Origin: Nocardia cyriacigeorgica NBRC 100375
GTDB taxonomy: Bacteria; Actinomycetota; Actinomycetes; Mycobacteriales; Mycobacteriaceae
NCBI RefSeq assembly: GCF_000308555.1
Contig: NZ_BAFY01000199.1
Location: forward strand, 17,084-81,083
Length of the DNA stretch: 64,000 nucleotides
Direction: 5' to 3'
This document shows, in pieces, positions 1 to 9,352 of the stretch. Under the pieces are notes generated by a model. The model was not told where the DNA came from, did not search any database, and was given only the letters and a program-made list of their open reading frames with translations. A program made the position numbers and the translations under genes. Numbering within the stretch: position 1 is the stretch's first letter; each line of letters starts with the position of its first letter.

Positions 1-2
1 AG

Positions 3-74
3 TTCGGCCCTCACCCGCCCAGCGATTCCAGCGGCTATGTGGACTACGGCTGGATGGCCAGGTATCACAGCTGA
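3..74 (+). CDS. C-terminal tail of a gene entering from the left
   Basis: A reading frame open from the window edge ends with TGA at 72-74, giving 23 residues that finish WMARYHS. Codon usage is GC3-rich like the neighbours. It stops six bases before a strong hairpin (80-117) and converges on the ABC permease gene. That is the arrangement expected for the last codons of a real plus-strand gene. The tail is too short to name a family. It could also be chance open frame in high-GC DNA. Confidence 0.45.
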   Translation, partial: FGPHPPSDSSGYVDYGWMARYHS

Positions 75-79
75 GCGGA

Positions 80-117
80 CTCGGCCGGCGAGCGCCGCAG
101 TGCCATCGCCGGCCGAG
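80..117. terminator. Bidirectional terminator hairpin
   Basis: CTCGGCCGGCGA (80-91) pairs perfectly with TCGCCGGCCGAG (106-117): a 12-bp stem and a 14-nt loop. It sits between the plus-strand gene tail ending at 74 and the minus-strand permease ending at 121, so it can serve both. There is no U tract, which is usual in actinobacteria. Confidence 0.75.
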
Positions 118-120
118 CTC

Positions 121-2703
121 CTACAGGTCCGCGATCGCCGCCAGCGGTGGCGTCCGCGCCGCGCGCACCGCGGGCCAGAGCGCCGCGAGCACACCCACCA
201 CGGCCGAGCCGATCAGCATCAGCACCAGTTGCCCCCAGGGGACGGCGATCTGGTCGAGGCCGAGGTCGCGCAGGGTGCGCAGGAATCCGACGCCGAGGCC
301 GAGGCCGAGGATCGCGCCGACGATCGCGCCGAAGACGGCGATGAGCATGGATTCCAGATAGATGGTCCGGCGAACCTGGGCGCGCTGGGTGCCGACGGCA
401 CGCAGCATGCCGATCTCGCGGCGCCGCTCCACCACCGACAGCGCCAGGGTGTTGACGATGCCGAGGATGGCGATCACCACCGCGAGGGCGAGCAGGCCGT
501 ACAGGATGGCGAGCATGGTGTTGATCTGCCTGCCCTGTGCGCCCTTGAACTCCTCGCGGTCCTGCACCTGGACCAGCGAGGCCTCGGTGGCCTGGCCGGC
601 GCCGGGCTCGTCGGCGCCGAACACCGACTGCACGGTGGCCTGTTCCAGACCGGTGCGCATGGCGGCGAGATCCGCGCCGGGTTCCGCCGCGACCAGGGCG
701 AGCACGGTGACGCGCATGTTCGGTGGCATCACCTCGTCGAATACCGCGGGCGGCACCACCAGCGGACCCATCAGCGGCGACTTCCGGTAGATCCCGGCCA
801 CGGTGACGGGGATCTTTTTCTTGTCCATGCTGGTGAGCGAGATCTGCTGACCGGCGCTCAGATCGTGTTCGGCTGCTTCGTCTTCGGCGACGAGGATGTC
901 GCGCTCACCGAGGGTGCCGGTGCCGCTGAGGATGTCGTAGTTCAGCACCCGGTCCAGTGGTCCGTCGGGCGAGGTGCCGAATTCCTCGTCATCGCCGATC
1001 TTCACCCCGACGCCTCGAATCGCGACGACTTCGGCCACTCCTGGCACCTCACGGGCGGCTTCCACCGCCGGCCCCGGCACGCCGATCGCCTGCGGCCCGC
1101 CCATCTGCGGACCGGCGAGCACGTAGTCGGCCGCGACACCCTTGTCGACCAGCACGCCGACGCTCGCCTTCGCGGAGGCGCCGAGCATGCCGATGGCCGA
1201 GACCAGCATCAACCCGAGGGTGAGCGCGAAGGCCGTCGCCGCGGTCCGGCGTGGATTGCGCACGGCATTGTTGCGTGCCATCGCCCCGATCGGGCCGAAC
1301 GGACGCAGCAGCAGCCCGAGCCCGCCGACCACCGGTCGCGAGAGTGCGGGCGAGGCGAGCAGCACCGCGAAGATCAGCGCCAGCGCACCGACACCGACCG
1401 TCGCCGCCGCCGTCCCGCCGGTCGACTGGGCGCCGACCACCACCAGCACCACGCCGGCCACCGCGAGCACGAGCCCGAGCCAGGTACGCACCCGCAGCGA
1501 TTCATCGGCCGAAGCGAACTCCTCGCGCATGGCCTGCACCGGCGGAATCTTCCCCGCCCGCCGCGCCGGGGCGTAGGCGCTGACCAGGGTGACGAGCAGG
1601 CCGACCAGTAGCCCGACCAGGATCGTGCGCGGCAGCACCGCCATCGAACCGGTCGGCAGGCCGAGGTCGAAGGCGTTGAGCGCGGCCGACAATCCGAAGG
1701 CCAGGGCGACACCGGCCGCCAGCCCGATGACGCTGCCGATCACGCCGATCACGAAGGCCTCGGCGACCACCGAGCTCCCGACCTGCCGGCTGCTCGCCCC
1801 GACAGCACGCAACAGCGCCAGTTCGCGCAGCCGCTGGGCGACGATCATGGAGAAGGTGTTGTAGATGATGAAGGTGCCGACGATCAGCGCGATCGCGCCG
1901 AAGGCGAGCAGGAAGTAGTTGATGAAGTTGAGCGCGTCGGAGATCTCGGCCTTCATCTCGGCGCGGACCTGCTCACCGTTTTGCACCTTGTAGTCGGGGA
2001 ACGCGATGGCGATCCGGTCGCGCAGCTCGTCACCGGGAATGCCCTCGGCCGCGACGTCGACGTGGGCGACATGGCTGCCGTCGGTGAACAATTCCCGCGC
2101 CTGGCTGTCCTCGAACAGCAATCCGATGAACCCGCCGGTGTCGGCCGCGACATCGTAGATGCCGGTGAGCGTGACCTCGAGGGTGCCCTGAGCGGGGACG
2201 AGGATCTTGGTCCGGTCGCCCACCGCGAGCCCGGCCCGCTCGGCACCGCCGCTGTTCAAGGCGATCTCACCGGGACGCGACGGGGGCGTGCCCGCGATGA
2301 ACTTCTCGGGTTCGGAGATCGCCTGTTCCGGCGGCAGGTAGGACTCGCCCCAGCTCGGCGCGCCGCCGGTCTGCACGGCCTTCTTGCCCTCGGGATCGAG
2401 CAGTACCACCGCCCCGTTGACGCTCGGCGCGACGGCCCGCACATTGTCCATGGCGGCGATCTTGTCCACCACGCCCTGCGGAACACCGCGTGACTGCCGT
2501 TCCTCCGGGCTGACCCGCACGTCCACGCCCCTCGCCTCGTCGGCGAAGATCCCGTCGAAGGTGCGCTGCAAGGTGTCGGTGAAGACGAACGAGCCCGCGA
2601 TGAACGCCGTCCCCAGCACCACCGACAGCAGTGTGAGGGCCAGCCGCACCTTGTGCGCGGCGAGATTGCGCAAGGCGACCTTGCGCATCGGGTTGCCGGC
2701 CAT
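121..2703 (-). CDS. FtsX/MacB-type ABC transporter permease
   Basis: Integral membrane subunit of an ABC system of the MacB/LolCE type, which extracts or exports substrates (lipids, peptides) using periplasm-facing domains. The 860-residue protein has one N-terminal membrane segment (about 18-40), an extracellular MacB-PCD-like domain, a three-helix FtsX block (about 260-385), further membrane helices (about 410-455), a second extracellular domain and a last FtsX block near 735-850. It is therefore a double FtsX permease, the usual actinobacterial architecture. Both FtsX blocks carry the family pattern ERRREIGMLRAVGT or its equivalent RLRELALLRAVGA. The chosen ATG shares one base with the stop of the upstream ATPase (TGATG); a GTG three bases earlier is possible. 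Substrate unknown. Confidence 0.9.
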   Translation of the reverse strand: MAGNPMRKVALRNLAAHKVRLALTLLSVVLGTAFIAGSFVFTDTLQRTFDGIFADEARGVDVRVSPEERQSRGVPQGVVDKIAAMDNVRAVAPSVNGAVVLLDPEGKKAVQTGGAPSWGESYLPPEQAISEPEKFIAGTPPSRPGEIALNSGGAERAGLAVGDRTKILVPAQGTLEVTLTGIYDVAADTGGFIGLLFEDSQARELFTDGSHVAHVDVAAEGIPGDELRDRIAIAFPDYKVQNGEQVRAEMKAEISDALNFINYFLLAFGAIALIVGTFIIYNTFSMIVAQRLRELALLRAVGASSRQVGSSVVAEAFVIGVIGSVIGLAAGVALAFGLSAALNAFDLGLPTGSMAVLPRTILVGLLVGLLVTLVSAYAPARRAGKIPPVQAMREEFASADESLRVRTWLGLVLAVAGVVLVVVGAQSTGGTAAATVGVGALALIFAVLLASPALSRPVVGGLGLLLRPFGPIGAMARNNAVRNPRRTAATAFALTLGLMLVSAIGMLGASAKASVGVLVDKGVAADYVLAGPQMGGPQAIGVPGPAVEAAREVPGVAEVVAIRGVGVKIGDDEEFGTSPDGPLDRVLNYDILSGTGTLGERDILVAEDEAAEHDLSAGQQISLTSMDKKKIPVTVAGIYRKSPLMGPLVVPPAVFDEVMPPNMRVTVLALVAAEPGADLAAMRTGLEQATVQSVFGADEPGAGQATEASLVQVQDREEFKGAQGRQINTMLAILYGLLALAVVIAILGIVNTLALSVVERRREIGMLRAVGTQRAQVRRTIYLESMLIAVFGAIVGAILGLGLGVGFLRTLRDLGLDQIAVPWGQLVLMLIGSAVVGVLAALWPAVRAARTPPLAAIADL

Positions 2704-3479
2704 CACTTCGTCTCCAGCGCCTTCATCGTGTCCAGTACCGATTCGGCGGTGGGGCCGCGCAATTCGTCGACGATGCGGCCGTCGGCCAGGAAGACGACTC
2801 GGTCGGCGAAGGACGCGGCGTGCGGGTCGTGGGTGACGACCACGACCGTCTGCCCGAATTCGTCGACAGCGGTGCGCAGGATCGAGAGCACCTCACCGGA
2901 GGAGCGCGAATCCAGGTTGCCGGTCGGTTCATCGCCGAAGATGATCTCCGGTTTTCCCGCCAGCGCCCGCGCGCAGGCCACCCGCTGCTGCTGCCCGCCG
3001 GACAGTTCGCTGGGCCGGTGGGTCAGCCGGTCGGTGAGCCCGAGCCGGTCGAGCACGGTGTCGAGCCATTCCTGATCGGGTTTGCGGCCGGCGATGTCCA
3101 GCGGCAGGGTGATGTTCTCCAGCGCCGTCAGCGTGGGGACCAGGTTGAATGCCTGGAAGACGAATCCGATGCGGTCACGCCGCAGCCGCGTCATCTGTTT
3201 GTCCGAGAGTTCGTTCAGCGCGGTGTCACCGATGCGCACCGTGCCCGAGCTGGCGCTGTCCAGCCCGGCCAGGCAGTGCATGAGGGTGGATTTGCCGGAG
3301 CCGGACGGTCCCATGATCGCGGTGAATTCGCCCTTGACGAATTCGGCCGACACCGAATCCAGCGCGGTGACCTGGGTGTCTCCGGTCCCGTACACCTTGG
3401 TCAGGTCTTCGGCGGTGGCCGCGACGACGGCCGGAGCCTGCGTCTGGGCCTGATCGATGCCAACGGCGTGCGAGGTCAT
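2703..3479 (-). CDS. ABC transporter ATP-binding protein (LolD/MacB type)
   Basis: Cytoplasmic ATPase partner of the downstream FtsX permease, with which it is translationally coupled. The 258 residues hold the expected order: Walker A GPSGSGKST near residue 57, signature LSGGQQQRVACARAL, Walker B IIFGDEPTGNLDS and the H-loop VVTHD. EPTGNLD is characteristic of the LolD/MacB subfamily rather than of importers. The first 20 residues are an extra non-conserved N-terminus. The start is an ATG at 3479. It lies at the head of a two-gene operon ending at the hairpin at 80-117. Confidence 0.93.
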   Translation of the reverse strand: MTSHAVGIDQAQTQAPAVVAATAEDLTKVYGTGDTQVTALDSVSAEFVKGEFTAIMGPSGSGKSTLMHCLAGLDSASSGTVRIGDTALNELSDKQMTRLRRDRIGFVFQAFNLVPTLTALENITLPLDIAGRKPDQEWLDTVLDRLGLTDRLTHRPSELSGGQQQRVACARALAGKPEIIFGDEPTGNLDSRSSGEVLSILRTAVDEFGQTVVVVTHDPHAASFADRVVFLADGRIVDELRGPTAESVLDTMKALETK

Positions 3480-3557
3480 GGTGACCAGTCTGTCGGCGTT
3501 CGCGCCGTCGCGCCATCCGGGAATACACCCAGACCGCAGGGATGACCCGGCGATCGT

Positions 3558-5354
3558 TCAGTTGGGCGAGTTCAACGGCGCCGACTTCCACCACGTCAGC
3601 ACCTGGTCGATGGTGCCGACGATGCCGTCGGTGTACATCAGGTATTGGGCACGCTCGGGCTGGCCGGTGAAGACGGTGACCATCTTGGGCCCGTCGGAGT
3701 CGATCTTGTAGTTGGTATAGGTCTGGCCGCCGTTGGAGTCGGAGGACTTTGTCGCGCTCGCGGGCAGTCCGTCGATCACCGCCTGCACGTCGGCGGCGCT
3801 GTCGTAGACGTAGAAGCGGTAGAACGGGTCGTCGTTGTCGGCGCCGCCGTAGCAGCGCCACTGCCAGCCGTAGTTGCCGAAATCGGGTTCGCCGGTCTCG
3901 GGTTCGGGCGCGTACTGCGGTTCGGTTTCCCAGCATTTGGCGTTGTGGTAGCCGACCTCGCCGGTGCTCGAGGCCGGCACCATGGCCGGGAATTCCTTGC
4001 TGATCGAATCCGCGGTCGCCGGCACCGGGGCGACGCTGGTGGCGGTCGTGGTGGTCGAAGTCGATCCGCTCGCCGAATTCGAATCGTTGCCGGCGACGGC
4101 GGCGATGATGCCGATGATCACCACCAGCAACAACACCAGCCCGACGCAGATGCCGACGATCAGGCCGGTGTTCTTCTTGGGCGCCTGCTGGGAGTACACC
4201 GGCGACATGGGCGGCGGCGACTGGTTGAACCCGGCGCGCTGCGCGTACGGATTCTGGTTCGCCATCGGCGCCGGCGCCGGCACGGTGGGGCTGCTCGCGA
4301 ACGGCTGCGGCTGCCCTGTGCCGTGCGGCTGCTGATGGGTGCCGCTGCCGAAGGGCTGCTGGTGGGTGCCACTGCCGTGCGGCTGGGCCGTCGCACCGCT
4401 GGTGAACTGGGCATTGGCCGTCGGGTACGGCGCCTGGGTCTGCCCCATCGCCGTGCGCGGGCCGCCCTGCAACGGCATACCCTGCGCGGTCGGCCCCGCG
4501 ATCGGCATGGCAGGCGAACTCGGCATGCTCAGCGCCTGCTGGGCGGCGGCGGCGAATTCCGAGCAGGAGGCGAAACGATCGTCGGGCCGCTTGGCCATCG
4601 CCTTGGCCAGCACCCCGTCCAGCGCCTGCGGCAGACCGGGCCGCACCGAACTCAGGGCGGGCGGCGGCGACTGGAGATGGCCCTGGATGACGGCCGCGGG
4701 GTTGGTGGCCTGGAACGGGCCGTGCCCAGTGAACAGCCAGAACAGCGTGCAGGCCAGCGAATACTGGTCGGAGCGGTGATCCAGGCTCGCGCCGGTGAGC
4801 TGCTCGGGCGAGGCGTAGGCCAGGGTCGCGGTGAAGGTGCCGGTCTGGGTGAGATGGCCGGTGTCGTCGCGCAGGCGGGCGATGCCGAAGTCGGTGAGAT
4901 ACACCCGTTCGCCACGGCCGCCGGTGGAGCGGGCCAGCAGGATGTTGGCCGGTTTCACGTCGCGGTGCAGCACACCCATGCCGTGCGCGTAATCCAGCGC
5001 GTCGGCGGTCTCCTTGATGATCTGCACCGCGCGTTCGGGCGGCAGCCTGCGCGGGTCCACCGACGCGGCGTCGATGCCATCGATGTAGTGCATCGAGATC
5101 CACAGCTGCTCGTCTTCGAGCCCGCGGTCGTAGACGGTGACGATGCCGGGGTGGTCGAGCCGGGCGACCAGATCCGCCTCCCGTTCGAACCGCGCCCGCA
5201 CCTCCTTGTCGAAGAACATCTCGCGGTTCAGCAGCTTCAACGCCGTCATCCGCGGCAGCCGCGGATGCTTCGCCAGGTACACCGAGCCCATGCCACCGCG
5301 ACCCAGTTCCCGGTCGATGACATAGCCGGCGAAGACGTCGCCGTTGGCCAGCAT
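3558..5354 (-). CDS. Membrane-anchored Ser/Thr protein kinase (PknB-like family)
   Basis: Eukaryotic-type kinase of 598 residues. The glycine loop GRGGMGSVYLAKH is at about 18-30, the ATP lysine at 40, HRD at 130-132 and DFG at 155-157, so the catalytic machinery is complete. After residue 280 comes a Gln/Pro/Gly-rich linker with repeated GTHQQP-type units. One strong membrane helix follows (about 395-425), then a Ser/Thr-rich stretch and an extracellular domain of about 150 residues with cysteines (CWETEP, WRCYGG), which presumably senses a ligand. An ATG at 5354 with GGAG five bases upstream sets the start. It is the downstream partner of a paralogous kinase gene with identical motif spacing. 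The sensed signal and targets cannot be read from sequence. Confidence 0.92.
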   Translation of the reverse strand: MLANGDVFAGYVIDRELGRGGMGSVYLAKHPRLPRMTALKLLNREMFFDKEVRARFEREADLVARLDHPGIVTVYDRGLEDEQLWISMHYIDGIDAASVDPRRLPPERAVQIIKETADALDYAHGMGVLHRDVKPANILLARSTGGRGERVYLTDFGIARLRDDTGHLTQTGTFTATLAYASPEQLTGASLDHRSDQYSLACTLFWLFTGHGPFQATNPAAVIQGHLQSPPPALSSVRPGLPQALDGVLAKAMAKRPDDRFASCSEFAAAAQQALSMPSSPAMPIAGPTAQGMPLQGGPRTAMGQTQAPYPTANAQFTSGATAQPHGSGTHQQPFGSGTHQQPHGTGQPQPFASSPTVPAPAPMANQNPYAQRAGFNQSPPPMSPVYSQQAPKKNTGLIVGICVGLVLLLVVIIGIIAAVAGNDSNSASGSTSTTTTATSVAPVPATADSISKEFPAMVPASSTGEVGYHNAKCWETEPQYAPEPETGEPDFGNYGWQWRCYGGADNDDPFYRFYVYDSAADVQAVIDGLPASATKSSDSNGGQTYTNYKIDSDGPKMVTVFTGQPERAQYLMYTDGIVGTIDQVLTWWKSAPLNSPN

Positions 5355-5749
5355 TTCTGCTCCACTTCCCGCCGCTCACCGGGACCCACCGATGAACAGG
5401 CGCACAGGCAAAAAGAACACATGGTCGAACCTGTCCGGCCCGACCACGGAAAGCACGGAAACCATAGCAGCCGTCGGGTACTCGACCGCTGGTCTCGGAA
5501 CCGGGCACGGCTCGCCGGCAGCTCTCACCAGCGCGATCGATCCGGGCGCGACGCGGACCCCCGATCAGGACGTCGGCGATGACGTCCCTGCCGGACTCGC
5601 GGGCGTGACCGGCTGCCTCCCGCGGAACAAGCGGTCAGCGACGTGGGTCCGGCCCGGCGTGCGGTCGCGTATGCCCGTGTCCCCGATCGGCCCGTCAGCG
5701 GCAGCGGATTCGGCCGGCGGGCTTGCGGTCGCTCGCTCCGGTGGGCCGG
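5355..5749. other. 395-bp intergenic gap between two kinase genes
   Basis: Upstream region of the membrane-anchored kinase and downstream region of the second kinase. Frames are open here on both strands, but none has a good ribosome site or recognisable protein. The only structured element noticed is a short GACGTC-flanked repeat near 5570-5600. It probably holds the promoter of the kinase ending at 3558; no clear -10 was identified. Confidence 0.5.
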
Positions 5750-7285
5750 TCAGGCCGGCGGCTCCGGCTCCGGCGGGGGCTGCCGCGGCTGTGCCAGTGA
5801 ACCACCCAACGGTGCCCGGCCGGCTCGGCGCGGGGCGCCCGGCAGGTCGATCACCGCGGGGGTGGGTGGCCGACGCGGTGACTGCGGCGGTCCGCTCCGC
5901 GGAGCCGACGGCGGGATCGGCCGGGTTCCCGGCGGTGGCGCATCACCCGGTCGGTGCTGCCCGCCGCGCGGTGCCGGTCCCGCACCGGGACCGCCGTACG
6001 GGCCGTTGGACGGCATCGAACCGTGCTGGTGCGCCGGTCCTGGCGGGAACCGGTGGTCCGGCCGGGACTCGGGACCACGTGCGTGCGGTGGCACGGGCCT
6101 GCCGGTCGGTGAGCCCGGCGGCAGCCCGGGCGGCGCCATTGGGTATCCGGTCGGTGAGCTCGGTGGCGGGCCCGGCGGTGGCGGTGTCGAGGGGTGCGGC
6201 GGATGTGGCGGCATTCCCTGATAGTGCGTACCGGGCACCCGGCCTTGCGGGTAGCGGTGCAGGGCGACACCACGCGAGGGCGGAGCCGCATGGTGCGGCG
6301 GCGCTGGAGGGCGGGCCGGCATTCCGGGGTGGCCATGGTTGCGGCTCGGTGCCGCCGTATGGCCGTGCGCCCCGGCGTGACCGTGACCGTGCGGGGCCGC
6401 CAGGTGCGCTCCATGCGCGGGCAGCCACCCGGTGTACGGCTGCGGCGCCCCGGCAGTGCCCAGCGCCCGGCGCGCGGCGGCGGCGAACTCGGTGCAGCTG
6501 GCGAACCGGTCGACCGGGTCTTTGGCCAGCGCGCGGGCGAGCACATCGTCGAGGGCCGGCGGCAACCCGGGGCGCACGCGGCTCAACCGCGGCACCGGGG
6601 CGGTGAGGTGGCCGTTGATCACGGCCGCGGGAGTCGGTGCCGCATAGGGCGAATCACCGGTGAGTAGCCAATAGAGCGTGCAGGCCAGCGAGTACTGGTC
6701 GCCGCGATGGTCGAGTTTCGCACCGGTGAGTTGTTCGGGCGCGGCGAAGGCGAGCGTGGCGGTGATGGTGTCGGCCGAGCTGAGCGTGGTGTCGCTGTCG
6801 CGCATGCCCGCGATGCCGAAATCGGTGAGCAGCACCCGCTCCGGCTGGCCGATCGGCGCCTTCGCGAGCAGGATGTTCGCCGGTTTCACATCGCGGTGCA
6901 GCACCCGGTTGGCATGCGCGAAATCCAGCGCGGCCGCGGTCTCGGCGACGATCTGCACCGCCCGCCCCGGCGCCAGCACGTTCACATCGGCGATGGAGGC
7001 ATCGGCGCCGGGCACGAACTGCATGGAGATCCACAGTTGCCGGTCCTCGGCGCCGCGGTCGTAGACGGTGACGATATTCGGATGATCGAGCTGGGCGGCC
7101 AGATCGGCCTCGCGTTCGAAGCGGCGACGGATCTCGTTGTCGGTGTAGAGCTCCCGGTTGAGCAGCTTCAGCGCGGTCAGCCGGGGTAGCCGGGGATGCT
7201 TGGCCAGATAGACGGTGCCCATACCGCCGCGGCCGAGCACCTTGCGGATGGTGTAACCCACGAACTCGTCGCCAGGCGCCAGCAC
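5750..7285 (-). CDS. Ser/Thr protein kinase with Pro/His-rich tail, apparently soluble
   Basis: Second eukaryotic-type kinase, 511 residues, clearly a paralogue of the neighbour. K40, HRD at 130-132 and DFG at 155-157 fall at exactly the same positions, with the same P-loop GRGGMGTVYLAKH. From about residue 285 it is a low-complexity tail rich in Pro, His, Gly and Arg. Unlike its neighbour it has no transmembrane helix or extracellular domain, so it is probably cytosolic or scaffolded through the tail. The GTG at 7285 was chosen because it aligns with the start of the paralogue and follows a purine-rich GAGAGGGGGG. An ATG at 7468 would add 61 unlike residues and run into the divergent gene. 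Confidence 0.88.
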   Translation of the reverse strand: MLAPGDEFVGYTIRKVLGRGGMGTVYLAKHPRLPRLTALKLLNRELYTDNEIRRRFEREADLAAQLDHPNIVTVYDRGAEDRQLWISMQFVPGADASIADVNVLAPGRAVQIVAETAAALDFAHANRVLHRDVKPANILLAKAPIGQPERVLLTDFGIAGMRDSDTTLSSADTITATLAFAAPEQLTGAKLDHRGDQYSLACTLYWLLTGDSPYAAPTPAAVINGHLTAPVPRLSRVRPGLPPALDDVLARALAKDPVDRFASCTEFAAAARRALGTAGAPQPYTGWLPAHGAHLAAPHGHGHAGAHGHTAAPSRNHGHPGMPARPPAPPHHAAPPSRGVALHRYPQGRVPGTHYQGMPPHPPHPSTPPPPGPPPSSPTGYPMAPPGLPPGSPTGRPVPPHARGPESRPDHRFPPGPAHQHGSMPSNGPYGGPGAGPAPRGGQHRPGDAPPPGTRPIPPSAPRSGPPQSPRRPPTPAVIDLPGAPRRAGRAPLGGSLAQPRQPPPEPEPPA

Positions 7286-7394
7286 CGTACACACCCCCCT
7301 CTCCGGGTCGAATCCAATCCTACGGATGTATCTGCTCGACCCGCCAGGGCGCAACACCGGCGAAGGTGTCGGTGGCGGTCGATATGGTGACTGC

Positions 7395-8165
7395 ATGCGC
7401 ATTGGAGCACATGTCCGGCTCGACAGCGATCCCATCGGCTGGGGTGAGAAACTCGGCGCCGACCTCATCCAGCTGTTCGTCGTCGATCCGCAGAGCTGGG
7501 ATAAACCACAGCCGCATCCGCGGGCCGAGCAGATCCTGGCCAGCCCGATCGATGTGGTGGTGCATTCGTCCTATCAGATCAATGTGGCGAGCCTGAACAA
7601 TCGGCTGCGCATGCCCTCGCGCAATGCCGTCGCTCAACAGGCGAAGGCCGCCGCCGATATCGGCGCGTTCGGTCTGGTGGTGCACGGCGGGCATGTCCGC
7701 TCCGACGAGGAGATCGAGGCGGGGATCGTCAACTGGCGCAAGTTGTTCGAACGTCAACAGGACAAGGGCGGGTTCGCGGTACCGATCCTGATCGAGAACA
7801 CTGCGGGCGGAAACCATGCCATGGCACGGCATTTCGATTCCATCGCCCGGCTCTGGGACGCGGTCGGCGAATTCGGTGCCGGCTTCTGCCTGGACACCTG
7901 CCATGCCTGGGCCGGCGGCGAAGACTTGGTCGGCGTGGTCGAACGGATCCGCGCGATCACCGGGCGCATCGATCTGGTGCACCTGAATTCCTCGCGCGAC
8001 GAGTTCAATTCCGGCGCCGACCGGCATGCCAATTTCGCCGACGGCACCATCGACCCGCAGCTGCTGGCCGAGGTCTGCCGCACCGCCGACGCCCCGGTGA
8101 TCCTGGAGACGCCGGCCGAGGGCGTCGCCGACGATATGGCCTATCTGCGCGAGCACGTCGGCTGA
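7395..8165 (+). CDS. TIM-barrel AP endonuclease 2 / endonuclease IV-like protein
   Basis: A 256-residue protein of the xylose-isomerase-like TIM-barrel superfamily. It reads like a deoxyribonuclease IV (Nfo) relative: GAHVRLDSD at the N-terminus, VVVHSSYQINVAS, GLVVHGGHV, ILIENTAGG, GFCLDTCHAWAGG, LVHLNSSRDEFNSGADRHANF and a final ILETPAE. These supply the His, Glu and Asp ligands of a trinuclear Zn site. Such enzymes nick DNA at abasic sites. The length is slightly below E. coli Nfo (285). The ATG at 7395 gives a normal family N-terminus. It is divergent from the kinase gene. Confidence 0.85.
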   Translation: MRIGAHVRLDSDPIGWGEKLGADLIQLFVVDPQSWDKPQPHPRAEQILASPIDVVVHSSYQINVASLNNRLRMPSRNAVAQQAKAAADIGAFGLVVHGGHVRSDEEIEAGIVNWRKLFERQQDKGGFAVPILIENTAGGNHAMARHFDSIARLWDAVGEFGAGFCLDTCHAWAGGEDLVGVVERIRAITGRIDLVHLNSSRDEFNSGADRHANFADGTIDPQLLAEVCRTADAPVILETPAEGVADDMAYLREHVG

Positions 8166-8271
8166 CGGGCGCGGGGCGGCGTTGGGATCAGGCCGACCCT
8201 AAACCTGTCGGTGCGGGCGTGGCGGTGGTGTGCTCGCGGTATCAACATCCGCTCTCCCGCGAAGGTGCCTC

Positions 8272-9207
8272 ATGACCGTCGACAACGCCACGTCCGCCGC
8301 CACCGTCTCGGTGGTCAAGCTCGGTTCCCGCATCGGCGCCCGGATCGACGGTGTCCGGCTCGGCGCGGATCTGGATGCCGAGACCGTCGCCACGATCCAC
8401 CGGGCGCTGCTCGAGCACAAGGTGATCTTCTTCCGAGGCCAGCAGCACCTCGACGAAGACGGCCAGTACGCGTTCGCACAACTGCTCGGCAGCCCCACTA
8501 CCCCGCATCCGACCGTCACCTCGGCGGGCGTGAAAACGCTTGCCATCGATTCCGAACGCGGCCGCGCCAACAGCTGGCATACCGACGTCACCTTCGTCGA
8601 CCGGGTTCCGAAGGCGTCGATCCTACGCGCGGTACGGCTGCCCGCCTACGGCGGTTCCACCATTTGGGCCTCGACCGTTGCCGCCTACGATTCGCTGCCC
8701 GACCCGCTCAAGCTGCTGGCCGAGAACCTGCGCGCGGTGCACACCAACGCCTACGACTACGCGGCCCGCACCGGCACCGAACCCACCGATCCCCAGCGTG
8801 AGTACCGCGCCGAGTTCGAGTCGACGTTGTACGAGACCGAGCATCCGGTGGTGCGGGTGCATCCCGAGACCGGTGAGCGGGCGCTGCTGCTCGGCCATTT
8901 CGTCAAGAATTTCGTGGGGCTCTCGGCGACCGAATCGCAGGCGCTGTTCCGGTTGTTCCAGGATCGGGTCACCAAGCTCGAGCACACCGTGCGCTGGAAC
9001 TGGTCCGACGGCGACGTGGCGATCTGGGACAACCGCGCCACCCAGCACTACGCCGTCGACGACTACGACGATCAGCCGCGCAAGCTCACCCGGATCACCC
9101 TGGCAGGCGATATCCCGGTCGGCGTCGACGGCGCCTTCAGCACCGTCCGCACCGGTAACGCCGAGCACTACTCGATCATCGACGTGCCACGGGGACTTGC
9201 CGCCTGA
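8272..9207 (+). CDS. Fe(II)/2-oxoglutarate dioxygenase, TauD/AtsK alkylsulfatase type
   Basis: 311-residue member of the TauD/TfdA family, closest by eye to the alkylsulfatase AtsK/Rv3406, which hydroxylates alkyl sulfates next to the sulfate oxygen and so frees sulfate and an aldehyde. The iron triad is His103 and Asp105 in SWHTDVTF and His259 in [10 protein letters not shown]. The 2-oxoglutarate arginine is in [14 protein letters not shown] at 8272 has an AAGG purine run upstream. It appears monocistronic and is followed by a hairpin at 9299-9324. A role in sulfur scavenging is inferred from the family; taurine or other sulfonates are alternatives. Confidence 0.85.
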   Translation: MTVDNATSAATVSVVKLGSRIGARIDGVRLGADLDAETVATIHRALLEHKVIFFRGQQHLDEDGQYAFAQLLGSPTTPHPTVTSAGVKTLAIDSERGRANSWHTDVTFVDRVPKASILRAVRLPAYGGSTIWASTVAAYDSLPDPLKLLAENLRAVHTNAYDYAARTGTEPTDPQREYRAEFESTLYETEHPVVRVHPETGERALLLGHFVKNFVGLSATESQALFRLFQDRVTKLEHTVRWNWSDGDVAIWDNRATQHYAVDDYDDQPRKLTRITLAGDIPVGVDGAFSTVRTGNAEHYSIIDVPRGLAA

Positions 9208-9298
9208 CCCGGCCGGGGTCCCGAGGCGGCCGCGCCGCGTCAGCACGCAGGCCCCCTGGACAGGCGCGACGGACACCGCTCGGCCGGCCACCACGGCT

Positions 9299-9324
9299 CG
9301 CCCGGCGGAGGCGAACGCCGGGCG
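9299..9324 (+). terminator. Terminator hairpin after the TauD-type gene
   Basis: CGCCCGGCG (9299-9307) and CGCCGGGCG (9316-9324) form a perfect 9-bp stem with an 8-nt loop, 29 bases before the CoA-transferase start. Confidence 0.6.
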
Positions 9325-9352
9325 GGCGCGCCCATGGTTCACACTGTTGGCC

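Noticed and set aside
3226..5508. Minus-strand open frame of about 760 codons
   Set aside because: Same-strand alternative frame through the kinase and ABC genes; Arg/Gly/Ala-rich with no domains.
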